This document shows positions 7,027 to 15,400 of a stretch of 25,665 nucleotides of DNA, piece by piece. The DNA comes from Hydrogenophilales bacterium RIFOXYD1_FULL_62_11 (GTDB taxonomy: Bacteria; Pseudomonadota; Gammaproteobacteria; Burkholderiales; Thiobacillaceae). The notes beneath the pieces are model-generated. The model ran no database searches and was not told the DNA's origin. It worked only from the letters and a program-made list of their open reading frames with translations. The position numbers and the translations under genes were made by a program. Position 1 is the first letter of the stretch. Every line of letters starts with the position of its first letter. The DNA lies in assembly GCA_001802655.1 (NCBI GenBank), contig MGZO01000073.1:3105-28769 (forward strand), given 5' to 3'.

Positions 7027-7605
7027 GTGAGAAGCCAGGCGCTTACCCTGTTTGATCTGGTCGAGCGCCTGTCGCTGCTGACGCGCGCTGGATTGCGGCA
7101 GGCGGGGGCGGCGCAGGGACTGCAGCCGGTGCATTTGCACGTTCTGTTTTATCTCAACCAGGCCAATCGCTTCAGCAACACTCCGTTGGCGCTCACCGAA
7201 TACCTGGGTTTGACCAAGGGGACGGTGTCACAAACCGTTCTGGTGCTGGCGCGCCGCAGGCTGGTGTCGCGCTATGCCGACCCGCAGGATGGCCGGATTG
7301 TGCGCCTCGTTTTGACCGAGGCGGGCGGCGCGCTGTTGAACACGCTCAATTCGGCCGGTGCCTGGCGTGAGGCGGTACGCATCGCCAGCCCGGCGCGCGT
7401 GAGTTCGGCAATGATCGTGCTGCGACAGGTGCTGGCGCAGGTGCAGTTGCAAAGCGGCAAACGGAGTTTCGGCGTGTGCTCGAGCTGTCGCCATAACCAG
7501 CGCCTGGGGCCGCGCAGCTATTTTTGCGGGCTGATGCAGGAGAAACTGAGCAGTCCGGAAGTGCGGCGAATTTGCCGGGAGCATTCGGCCCAGGTCCCGA
7601 TCTGA
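7027..7605 (+). CDS. MarR-family regulator with a C-terminal four-cysteine motif
   Basis: The 192-residue protein begins with a GTG codon 6 bp after cyaY, so it is probably cotranscribed and coupled. Residues 1-105 form a MarR-type winged helix: the recognition-helix region LTEYLGLTKGTVSQTVLVLARRRLV is followed by the wing SRYADPQDGRIVRLVLTEAG. The second half departs from the classic MarR dimer helices and holds four cysteines, at 151, 154, 167 and 183 (C-x2-C-x12-C-x15-C), in CSSCRHNQ, YFCGLMQE and RRICREH. Such spacing suits a zinc site or an iron-sulfur cluster. Regulated genes are unknown. Convergent with the anti-sigma gene, 51 bp away. Confidence 0.8.
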   Translation: MRSQALTLFDLVERLSLLTRAGLRQAGAAQGLQPVHLHVLFYLNQANRFSNTPLALTEYLGLTKGTVSQTVLVLARRRLVSRYADPQDGRIVRLVLTEAGGALLNTLNSAGAWREAVRIASPARVSSAMIVLRQVLAQVQLQSGKRSFGVCSSCRHNQRLGPRSYFCGLMQEKLSSPEVRRICREHSAQVPI

Positions 7606-7656
7606 GTTCAATACGCGCTTCCGGCTCGATCTGATTAAGCCCCGGATACAACCGAC

Positions 7657-8403
7657 TTACACGCGAACGTATGTCCAGCCCTGCTGGAGCCGGGTGACGA
7701 TTTCGCCGATGGCGGTCGGCGCGGTACGCGCAGCGGGAAGCAGTTCGACTTTCTGCCCCTCGGCGGTAAAGCGCGCGATGGTCTGGCTGCAGGCCACCCA
7801 TTGCAGGTTGGCGTGGCGTTGCTGCATTCGCGCGATGCGAACCGCGTAGGGGCTGTGCCCGGCGCGCAGTAAAGTCAGACCATGACTGTTGGCAAGCACT
7901 TCGAGCTGCAGGGTGCGTCCCTGCTGTTCGGCGGCGTCGAGCAGGCGTTCGGCCTCGTCGAGCACGGCAAGCATTTTTCCGGGCGCAGCGTTGTCGAGAT
8001 GCAATATCACGCGGTCGGGGTCGGGCGTATGCGCCAGGCTGACCGGCTGCAAGGCTGGATCGTGCATAACGCCTGTCGCGAAGGGGGTCGCAATCGCCAG
8101 GTGCGTTGCTTCAACCCCGCGCAGGACCCACCCCGCCGCCAAGCCGGCAAACAACACCAGGCAGCCCAGCGCGCAGCGTTGCGTCATTATTTTATGTGTG
8201 CGTGCCGGTACGCTGGACGATGGCGCAGGCGGCGGCTCGGCATAAGCCAGTTTCACCATGTCGCGCAGGCTGCGCATGGCGCACACGCGTCGCACCAGTT
8301 CGGCATCCGATTGCATGCGCACGGTGAGCGCCTCGCGCTCGGCTACGTCGAGTTCGCCATCGATGAAGGCATGCAAGGTTTCATCGGAAACAACGGAATT
8401 CAT
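7657..8403 (-). CDS. Membrane anti-sigma factor with a C-terminal DsrE-like domain
   Basis: The 248-residue protein starts at an ATG overlapping the TGA of the sigma gene (ATGA). Residues 1-55 (ETLHAFIDGELDVAEREAL, then DAELVRRVCAMRSLRDMV) match the helical sigma-binding domain of RsiW/ChrR-type anti-sigma factors, but the zinc-binding HxxxCxxC is absent. One membrane helix lies at about 77-95. Residues 129-248 (RVILHLDN, LEVLANSHGLTLL, WVACSQTI with Cys205, QGWTYVRV) resemble a DsrE-family domain and parallel the exported DsrE protein encoded divergently. The topology would put this domain in the periplasm as a sensor. The N-terminal and membrane calls are solid; the DsrE assignment comes from motif comparison by eye; the sensed signal is unknown. 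Confidence 0.82.
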   Translation of the reverse strand: MNSVVSDETLHAFIDGELDVAEREALTVRMQSDAELVRRVCAMRSLRDMVKLAYAEPPPAPSSSVPARTHKIMTQRCALGCLVLFAGLAAGWVLRGVEATHLAIATPFATGVMHDPALQPVSLAHTPDPDRVILHLDNAAPGKMLAVLDEAERLLDAAEQQGRTLQLEVLANSHGLTLLRAGHSPYAVRIARMQQRHANLQWVACSQTIARFTAEGQKVELLPAARTAPTAIGEIVTRLQQGWTYVRV

Positions 8404-8954
8404 TTCACTCTCCTGAGCGCAGGCCGGTCGGCGGCCTGCTGCATCACGCGATCCATCATTGTTTTCAAGCCTGCGCGCGCGCGCGACAGGCGGCTCATGA
8501 CCGTGCCTACTGGAATGTCGAGGATTTGCGCGACTTCAGCGTAGCCAAACTCCTCCAGATCGACCAGCGTCAACACCTGGCGTTGACCCATCGGTAGCCG
8601 TGCAATGGCAGTACGTACACAGGCAATCACTTGTTCGCGGTTGCAGCTGACGTCGGGTGGGTCGGCGGGTGATTCAAGTGTGTTTTCCCAGTCGTCCACA
8701 TTGTCGAAATCGCGGCGGGCGCGCAAATGATCGATCCAGCAGCGATGCATGATTGCGACCGCCCATGCTTTGAGCGCCTCGGTTTCGCGCAGTTGCGCGC
8801 GCTGCGTCCAGGCTTTGGACAGGCTGTCCTGTACCAGATCGTCGGCATCTGCGGCATCGTGACACCAGGCATAGGCAATGCGATAAAGCACCGGGCGCAG
8901 CGACTCGATGCGGGTGCGGGTCAGTCCAAACAGGGTGCAATGGATCATGGTCAT
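8400..8954 (-). CDS. ECF-type RNA polymerase sigma factor
   Basis: A 184-residue sigma70-family ECF factor. Region 2 is visible as VLYRIAYAWCHDAADADDLVQDSLSKAW with the DDLVQD core-binding motif, followed by LKAWAVAIMHRCWIDHLRARR. Region 4 is LPMGQRQVLTLVDLEEFGYAEVAQILDIPVGTVMSRLSRARAGL, the usual helix-turn-helix. Region 3 is absent, as expected for the ECF group. It overlaps the downstream anti-sigma gene by four bases. Its ATG at 8954 (or 8948) lies almost at the transcription start predicted from the promoter-like element at 8958-8987, so the message may be leaderless or nearly so. It probably directs its own operon and the divergent DsrE-porin operon. Confidence 0.93.
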   Translation of the reverse strand: MTMIHCTLFGLTRTRIESLRPVLYRIAYAWCHDAADADDLVQDSLSKAWTQRAQLRETEALKAWAVAIMHRCWIDHLRARRDFDNVDDWENTLESPADPPDVSCNREQVIACVRTAIARLPMGQRQVLTLVDLEEFGYAEVAQILDIPVGTVMSRLSRARAGLKTMMDRVMQQAADRPALRRVK

Positions 8955-8957
8955 TGA

Positions 8958-8987
8958 GTAAGACGCTGCGTGTAGTCCATTTATTCC
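8958..8987 (-). promoter_or_regulatory. ECF-type promoter element driving the sigma/anti-sigma operon
   Basis: Read on the minus strand: GGAATAA (8987-8981), 14 bp, GCGTCTTAC (8966-8958). The -35 resembles the GGAA-type box of ECF promoters. The same two boxes with the same spacer occur on the other strand at 9010-9039, which strongly suggests a common sigma factor. Confidence 0.75.
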
Positions 8988-9009
8988 ATAAAAATGGTAC
9001 GTCTGGAAT

Positions 9010-9039
9010 GGAATAAGCGTGCCAGTGGCTGCGTCTTAC
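9010..9039 (+). promoter_or_regulatory. ECF-type promoter element driving the DsrE-porin operon
   Basis: GGAATAA (9010-9016), 14 bp, GCGTCTTAC (9031-9039), identical in both boxes and in spacing to the minus-strand element at 8958-8987. A start near 9045 gives a leader of about 40 nt before the DsrE ATG. Confidence 0.75.
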
Positions 9040-9086
9040 TTCATGCCGGCCTGCTGGCGAATAAATACACCCCTTTGGAGATTGTA

Positions 9087-9542
9087 ATGAAGCCTATCCT
9101 GTTTGCCCCCCTTGCGTTCGCCCTGCTGCTTGGCGCGGCCCCCACCCTGTGCGCAGCCGCAGCAATAGAAGCCGTCGCTCCCGCCGCTACGCAAGAAAAA
9201 GTGGTTTACCACATCAACGACAGCACCAATGCCATGATGGCTTTGCGCAATGTACAAAACCATGTGAGTGCCAGCAGCGATGTGCATATCGTGGTCGTGA
9301 CCCATGGCAAGGGCATTGATTTTCTGCTCAACGGTGCGCAGGACAGCAACGGCAACCCCTATGAACCGCTGGTGCAGACATTGAAGGCCAAAGGCGTTGA
9401 TTTCCGCGTCTGCAACAACACGCTCAAAAGCCGCAAGCTCGATGCCAGTGCGGTGATTCCAGAAGCCACCATCGTGCCGTCAGGTGTCGCTGAAATTGGA
9501 CGATTGCAGGCAAAGGAAGGCTACGTTTATCTCAAGCCCTGA
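9087..9542 (+). CDS. Exported DsrE-family protein
   Basis: A 151-residue protein with a Sec signal peptide (MKPILFAPLAFALLLGAAPTLCAAA, cleavage around residues 24-26) followed by a DsrE-like domain: VVYHINDSTNAMMALRNVQNHV, VHIVVVTHGKGIDFLL, GVDFRVCNNTLKSRKL with the conserved Cys109, and EGYVYLKP at the end. Cytoplasmic DsrE/TusD proteins carry sulfur on a conserved cysteine; exported members are less well understood. The ATG at 9087 has TGGAG upstream. It is the first gene after the ECF-type promoter at 9010-9039, followed 63 bp later by a porin gene. Its similarity to the C-terminus of the anti-sigma factor suggests a shared ligand or partner. Confidence 0.88.
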   Translation: MKPILFAPLAFALLLGAAPTLCAAAAIEAVAPAATQEKVVYHINDSTNAMMALRNVQNHVSASSDVHIVVVTHGKGIDFLLNGAQDSNGNPYEPLVQTLKAKGVDFRVCNNTLKSRKLDASAVIPEATIVPSGVAEIGRLQAKEGYVYLKP

Positions 9543-9605
9543 CCGGCACAAGCACGCTCACTGATCTGCGGCCATGGCCTGACACCATTCTCTGGAGGAG
9601 AACGC

Positions 9606-10901
9606 ATGAAACAAAAACTACTGACCACCCTGCTGCTGGCGATGCTGCCGATGGGCGCCCATGCGGCAAACTGGTTGCAACTGCAAGGCAATGAAGCGCC
9701 GGATACCGGCTATTACAAGATCTGGGGATTTTTACAGCCCACTTACACCTACGTCGACGCCGACCCGGTTCAGGGTTTGCTGGGCGGCGCCGCACCGTTT
9801 AATGGCCAGCTCAGCGTACCCAACCGCGTTGGCCCGGATCTGGACGATAACGATGAGCTGCAATTCAACCGCGCGCGGATCGGGGTGCGCGGCAATATTA
9901 TTCCGGGCAAGATCAATTATTTTGCCCTGCTGGAAGCCGGCCAAAATGGCATCACGTCGCAGCGTGATCTCATGGTCACCGACGCCTCGGTCACCTTCAA
10001 CTACATCCCCGGTGCGCGCATTCGCGCCGGCCTGTTCAAGCTGCCCACCAGCGAGGAGGCGCTGGTGGCCGTCCACGTCGCCTATCCCTACGTTTATTAC
10101 AGCAATGCGGCAACCAACCTGCTGCTCGAAACGCAATACCGGTCAACGGGCACCATCAGTGCGACGGGTGCGTCGAATGGCTCTGCCATTAGCAGCGTTT
10201 CGGGGTTTCGCGATATCGGCATCCAGGTTTACGACTGGTTTAACCGCGGACCATGGGAGTTTTCTTACGCGCTGATGCTGTCCAACGGCGGCGAAATTGA
10301 CCAGCTGTCCGACAACGACAGCAACAAGGACGTCACCGGCCGCCTGCAGGCGTCCTATGTGTTCGGCAAAAGTAAAGGCCCCAACCGTGAAGATGCCTCG
10401 GTCTGGCTGTGGCGGCAGGACGGCGAGCGCGAGTTCGGCACCGGCACCTTTGACCGTATCCGGGAGGGTGTCGGCGCGAACTACAAAAAAGGCCCCTGGC
10501 GCGCGACGGCAGAATATCTGCGGGGCAGCGGCATGATCGTCGGTGGTCCCAATCCGCCTTTCCCCGGCGAGCCCGTGCAAATTGGCGTCAACGAAAAAGC
10601 CAGTGGCTGGTATCTCGAAGGCGGCTGGCGTTTTCTCAAGGACTGGGAACTGGATCTGCGCTACGACTATTTCGACCGCATGACCGAAACCGCAGCACTG
10701 GAACGCGAGTTCACGACCACCACGGTGGGCGCGAACTGGTATGTCTACAAAAACACGCGACTGGCACTGAACTACGAATGGCGCGACCTGGAGGTCAGCA
10801 ATCCGCTGGCGATTGCAGCCGGCGCGCAACGCACCAATGCGCAAACCATTGCTGACAATCTGGGCGACCGTGTCAGCCTGCAAATGACCTGGTTCTTCTG
10901 A
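9606..10901 (+). CDS. Outer-membrane porin of the OprO/OprP type
   Basis: A 431-residue beta-barrel protein with a signal peptide (MKQKLLTTLLLAMLPMGAHA) and the terminal phenylalanine MTWFF required for outer-membrane insertion. Alternating hydrophobic strands such as ELQFNRARIGVRGNIIPGKINYFALLEAG, ARIRAGLFKLPTSEEAL and WELDLRYDYFDRMTE match the phosphate-selective porin O/P family. Substrate cannot be read from the sequence; an anion is plausible from the family. A strong GGAGGAG lies just before the ATG. It follows the DsrE gene with no separate promoter obvious in the 63-bp gap, and a good terminator follows, so the two genes probably form one operon under the ECF sigma factor. Confidence 0.85.
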   Translation: MKQKLLTTLLLAMLPMGAHAANWLQLQGNEAPDTGYYKIWGFLQPTYTYVDADPVQGLLGGAAPFNGQLSVPNRVGPDLDDNDELQFNRARIGVRGNIIPGKINYFALLEAGQNGITSQRDLMVTDASVTFNYIPGARIRAGLFKLPTSEEALVAVHVAYPYVYYSNAATNLLLETQYRSTGTISATGASNGSAISSVSGFRDIGIQVYDWFNRGPWEFSYALMLSNGGEIDQLSDNDSNKDVTGRLQASYVFGKSKGPNREDASVWLWRQDGEREFGTGTFDRIREGVGANYKKGPWRATAEYLRGSGMIVGGPNPPFPGEPVQIGVNEKASGWYLEGGWRFLKDWELDLRYDYFDRMTETAALEREFTTTTVGANWYVYKNTRLALNYEWRDLEVSNPLAIAAGAQRTNAQTIADNLGDRVSLQMTWFF

Positions 10902-10933
10902 CGACTCCTCCAGCGGCGGCAGCGCCGTTGTTC

Positions 10934-10959
10934 AAGCGGCCTTGCGGCCGCTTTTTTTT
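10934..10959 (+). terminator. Intrinsic terminator after the porin gene
   Basis: AAGCGGCC-TTGC-GGCCGCTT is a perfect 8-bp stem with a 4-nt loop, running into eight consecutive T on the plus strand. It closes the DsrE-porin operon. Confidence 0.9.
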
Positions 10960-11000
10960 CGTGTCGCCAACTGTAAATACGGCAGCCGGCTGGCTTGTGC

Positions 11001-11774
11001 TCAAGCAGGCAAGTCGATTTCCGCCACCACCGGCGCATGATCCGATGGCCGTTCCAGCTTGCGCATGTCGCGGTCGATGGTCGATGCGGTGCAGGCGGTT
11101 GCGAGTGGCGCGGTCAGCAGGATGTGGTCGATGCGCAGCCCCTGGTTGCGGCGGAACCCCATCATTCTGTAATCCCACCAGCTGAAGGTGTTTTCGGGCT
11201 GCCCGAACAGCCTGAAGCTGTCCTGCAGACCGAGTGCAAGCAGGCTTCTAAAGCGCTCGCGCTCGGGTTCCGACACCAGCACGCAGTCTTTCCACACCGC
11301 GGGATCGTGCACGTCGCGGTCATCCGGCGCGATGTTGTAGTCGCCCAGAATCGCGAGTTTGGGGTGGCGCGTGAGCTCATCCTTGAGCCAGGCGATGAGT
11401 GCGTCGTACCAGGCGAGTTTGTAGGGGTACTTGTCGGAATCCAGGCTTTGCCCATTGGGGCAGTACACGCACACCAGCCGCATGCCATCGACGGTGGCGG
11501 CGATGAAGCGTTTCTGTTCATCGGCAAAGCCGGGAATGCCAATCACGACATCGGTGGCCTCGCTGCGGCTGACAATGGCGACGCCGTTATAGGTTTTCTG
11601 TCCGGCAAACACCACGCGATAACCCGCCGCCTCGATCTCGGCGTGCGGGAAGTTGTCATCGGTGAGTTTGGTTTCCTGCAGGCACACCGCGTCGGGCTGG
11701 CGGGTGGCGAGGAAGTCCAGCAATTGCGGCAGGCGGACTTTGAGTGAATTGACGTTCCAGGCGGCGATTTTCAT
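11001..11774 (-). CDS. xthA: Exodeoxyribonuclease III (AP endonuclease)
   Basis: A 257-residue member of the exonuclease III/APE1 family, which cleaves DNA at abasic sites and has 3' exonuclease activity in base excision repair. The ATG at 11774 is chosen because it gives the canonical N-terminus MKIAAWNVNSLKVR; the open frame extends upstream to 11912 but with unlike sequence. Catalytic motifs are all present: LQETKL (metal-binding Glu), YNGVAIVSR, GDYNIAPDDRDVHDP (Asp and Asn of the active site), RIDHILLT, and the terminal SDHAPV with the catalytic His. It lies downstream of the glutaredoxin-like gene on the same strand, separated by a small hairpin. Confidence 0.95.
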   Translation of the reverse strand: MKIAAWNVNSLKVRLPQLLDFLATRQPDAVCLQETKLTDDNFPHAEIEAAGYRVVFAGQKTYNGVAIVSRSEATDVVIGIPGFADEQKRFIAATVDGMRLVCVYCPNGQSLDSDKYPYKLAWYDALIAWLKDELTRHPKLAILGDYNIAPDDRDVHDPAVWKDCVLVSEPERERFRSLLALGLQDSFRLFGQPENTFSWWDYRMMGFRRNQGLRIDHILLTAPLATACTASTIDRDMRKLERPSDHAPVVAEIDLPA

Positions 11775-11790
11775 GCCGCGAAGTTTACCG

Positions 11791-11810
11791 CAGCCCGGAT
11801 TTCCGGGCTG
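11791..11810. repeat. Hairpin between the glutaredoxin-like gene and xthA
   Basis: CAGCCCGGA-TT-TCCGGGCTG is a perfect 9-bp inverted repeat 11 bp beyond the stop of the upstream minus-strand gene. No T-run follows on the minus strand, so it is at best a weak terminator or an mRNA-stabilising structure. Confidence 0.5.
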
Positions 11811-11821
11811 GGTGACTTGCT

Positions 11822-12334
11822 TCAGTTCTTGGGTGCGGCGGCAGTTGATGCGGGCTTGCTGCCGGGCGGGGCAGACTTGGGGTAGCCCGCGCGGTCGAGT
11901 GCGGCGTTCCATTGCCCGCTTTCATAGCCGTCGATGCGCTCGCTGCCGACCACGATTACGGGCACGCTGAGTTTTCCGGTGAGTTTTTTCAGCTCTGCCT
12001 GGGCCTCGGGGCTGGCTTGGGTGTCCTTGCTGCTGAAGGGCACGCCGCGCTCGGTGAGCAGCTTGCGCGCCTCGTCGCAGGGTGCACCACAGGGGCTGGC
12101 GTAGAGGGTGATGGGGTATTTTTCGCGCGCGGTTTTGGTGGCGTAGGATTCGCCGGTTTCGATCAGGTTGCCCTTGAATGACTTTTGCTGGGCATTTTTG
12201 ACGCTGGCCGGCGGCGGCTGGTCGCTATACATCATGCGGCCTTGCGCGTCCTTCCATTGATACAACTGGGCGGCGGCAAGCGGCGCGCTCGCTATTGCGA
12301 CCCATGCTGCGGCCATGATAAGTCCTGCTTTCAT
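11822..12334 (-). CDS. Exported DUF4124 and glutaredoxin-domain protein
   Basis: A 170-residue protein with a signal peptide (MKAGLIMAAAWVAIASAPLAAA), then a DUF4124 segment (QLYQWKDAQGRMMYSDQPPP, residues 23-42), then a glutaredoxin-like fold from about residue 72: YPITLYASPCGAPCDEARKLLTERGVPF with a C-x3-C rather than the usual C-x2-C, and the cis-proline segment LSVPVIVVG. The tail after residue 150 is Pro/Ala/Ser-rich. The export signal places a thiol-active domain in the periplasm; the redox partner is unknown. AGGGAGAG lies before the ATG. It is a lone minus-strand gene upstream of xthA, with the cyclic-di-GMP gene further upstream. Confidence 0.87.
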   Translation of the reverse strand: MKAGLIMAAAWVAIASAPLAAAQLYQWKDAQGRMMYSDQPPPASVKNAQQKSFKGNLIETGESYATKTAREKYPITLYASPCGAPCDEARKLLTERGVPFSSKDTQASPEAQAELKKLTGKLSVPVIVVGSERIDGYESGQWNAALDRAGYPKSAPPGSKPASTAAAPKN

Positions 12335-12463
12335 GCTGCTCTCCCTGGTGACTTAATCGTCAGCGACGTAATCATCCGCACTAACGGCCATCAGCGGGAA
12401 AAGCTTAAGTCCCCGCATGATCTTGCACGCACTGGCGAGCGTCCCTGCCTGTGCTTTTCAGAC

Positions 12464-15400
12464 TTAATCATGAACGGGGCTATGGGCCCTCACGAATGCG
12501 GCGAACGACTCCGCAGTCAAGGGCTTGCTGTAGTAATAGCCTTGCACTTCGTCGCATCCCTGTTCACGCAGGAAGGCCAGCTGTCCTTCGGTTTCGACGC
12601 CCTCTGCAATGGTTTGCAGGCCCAGGCTGTTCGCCAGGCTGATGATGGCGGAGACGATCGCCCGGTCTTCCGGATCCTTACTGATATCCCGCACAAACGA
12701 CTGGTCGATCTTGAGCTTGTAAACCTTGAAACGCTTGAGATAGCTCAGCGAGGAATAGCCGGTGCCGAAATCGTCGATCGACATGCGGATGCCGCGCGCG
12801 TGCAGACGATCCATCACTGCAATGGCCGTAGGCGCATCGTCCATGGCGACGCTTTCGGTCAGTTCCAGTTCCAGATATTGCGGCGCCAGCTTTTCTTCAT
12901 CGAGAATCTGCGTGACCAGCTCCGGCAAGTGAGGATGACGGAACTGTACGGCTGACAGATTCACTGCCATCACCATCGGCACAAGACCGTCGTCCATCCA
13001 CGCCTTGATCTGCCGGACCGCACTGCGCAGCACCCATTCCCCAATTTTCAGGATCTGGCCGCTTTCTTCAGCGAGGGGAATAAAGTCGGCTGGCGCGATC
13101 ATGCCCAGTTCCGGATGCTGCCAGCGCAGTAGCGCTTCCACGCCGCTGATGCGTCCGTCGCGCAATGAGACTTGTGGCTGATAGTGCAACAGCAACTGAT
13201 TCCGCTCTAGCGCGCGGCGCAAGGCATTTTCCATATGCAGGTTTTGGGCCGAACGTGCCTGCATTTCCGAGGTGAAAAAGCAGTAGGTGTTGCGGCCATC
13301 GTGCTTGGCACGGTACATGGCGGCGTCCGCACATTTGGCGAGCACCTCGAAATTCTCGCCATCGCCCGGATATAGGGCAATGCCGATGGACAGTGTCACG
13401 GTCAGCTCAAAACTCTCGATCTGGTACGGTTGCGCGACGGCTTCCAGCAACTTTCCAGCCACATGCGCCGCACCGTCAGCATCCGTGTCGGGCAGAATCA
13501 GGACGAACTCATCTCCCCCCTGGCGTGAAACCGTGTCCACATCGCGCACGGTGGATTTCAGGCGGGTTGCCACCTCGATCAGCAACGCGTCGCCGATGCG
13601 GTGCCCCAGCGTGTCGTTGACGTTCTTGAAGTGATCGAGGTCGACGAACATGACGACCACTTGGGTATGGTGGCGCTGCGCTGCGCTGAGTTCGTGGCTG
13701 ATGCGGTCGCTGAGCAAGGCCCGGTTTGGCAGTCCGGTAAGCGGGTCGAAATGCGCCAGTCGCTGGATACGCTCCTGGGCGGCCTTATGCTGGGTAATGT
13801 CGCTTGAAATGCCGATGTAGTGGCTCACTTCGCCCTTCTTGTCGAGCACCCGGATGATCGAGATCAATTCCGGATATACGCTGCCGTCCTTGCGGCGATT
13901 CCATACCTCGCCCTGCCAGCGCCCCTGCGTGGCGATGGCTTCCCACATCGCGCTGTAGAACGCCCTGTCGTGGCGTCCGGAAGACTGCATGCGCGGGTTC
14001 TGTCCCAGGACCTCGGCTTCGCTGTAACCGCTGACGGTGGTGAAAGCCTGGTTGACCATGACAATGTTGCACTGGGCATCGGTAATCATGATTCCTTCGC
14101 CGCTTTGCTCGAACACTTGGGCGGCGAGGCTGAGTTGCGCCTCAACCCGCTTGCGTTCGGTGATGTCGACGAAAGTGGCGATCGCACCGACCACGATGCC
14201 GTCGGCGACGATGGGGTTCGACCAGTACTCAACCGGGATCGCCCCGCCGTCCTTGCGCCAGAACACCTCGTCCGACACGTTGATTGCCTGATTCGTCAGG
14301 TAAGACCGATGCATTTTGCATTCGCTTTCCGGATAGGCGCTGCCATCGGCATGCGAATGGTGAATGAGCGTATGGGTGCGCTTGCCCAGCACCTCATTTT
14401 CATCCTGGTAGCCCAGTATTTTCAGGAATGCGCGGTTAACGAAGGTGCAGTTGCCGTCGAAGTCCACCCCATAGGCCGCTTCGGCCATTGAATCGAGCAG
14501 AAGATGCAGGTTCTCGCGAGAATCGCGCAAGGCTTGTTCCGCCCGCTTGCGCTCGGTGATGTCCTCTCCCGAAGCTAGCACGCCGTTAATCCTGCCCGAC
14601 TCGTCGAGCAAGACCGTGTTATGCCATGCAACGTCACGCTCCTCTCCGCTGCGGGTCAAGATGGAATTTTCCATGTACTCGACCGGCGCGATGTCGCCCT
14701 TCATCATCTGGGTGACAGTTTCCCTGACGTCTTTTCGTATGCGCTCGGGCAGAAAATGTTCGATCCAGTCTTTGCCCAGGATATCCGCCTCGGAAGCACC
14801 GAGCATTTCACAGCCCTTGTGGTTGACGAGCTGCACCCGGCCTTCCGCATCGATTGCAACCAGCATCACGCCGACGATATTCAGATACTGCTGCGTCTGC
14901 TGCTGGGATTGCTGAAGCGCGCGTTCCGCCTCGGCACGCTGGGTGATGTCACGGGCGATGCCCAGCACGCCGATGATATTGTCGTTTTCATCAAGCATGG
15001 GGGTCTTGATGGTTTCCAGTAGCCGCCGCTTGCCATCACTGGCGAAGGTGAGCCATTCTTCATTGATGCTGGGTTTGCCAGCCAACATCGCCTTGCGGTC
15101 GTGCTCGCGGAAAAAATCCGCCTGCTCCCGCTCGACAAAGTCATAGTCGGTTTTGCCGACGATTTCCGCCTCGCTGGCGCCGAAGAATGATTCGAATCCC
15201 GGATTGCAACTGAGGTAGACGCCATCCGCATCCTTCAGCCAGACCAGATCGGGGATGGCGTCGAGCGTGGCTTTCAGTTTGCGTTGCGCCACCTGGATTT
15301 CTGAAGTGCGCTGGGCGACTCTGGCTTCGAGCAACTGTTTATGTGCTTTCATCTCGACAAAAAGCTTTGTCAGATAGCCCAGCATCAGGCTGAAAAGCAG

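Noticed and set aside
7657..8403. Zinc-binding (ZAS/ChrR-type) anti-sigma factor
   Set aside because: The HxxxCxxC motif is missing; only one cysteine (residue 41) occurs in the N-terminal domain.
12335..12463. GCGGG...CCCGC hairpin as a terminator for the cyclic-di-GMP gene
   Set aside because: Stem is only about 5 bp with a long loop and has no T-run in the right direction.
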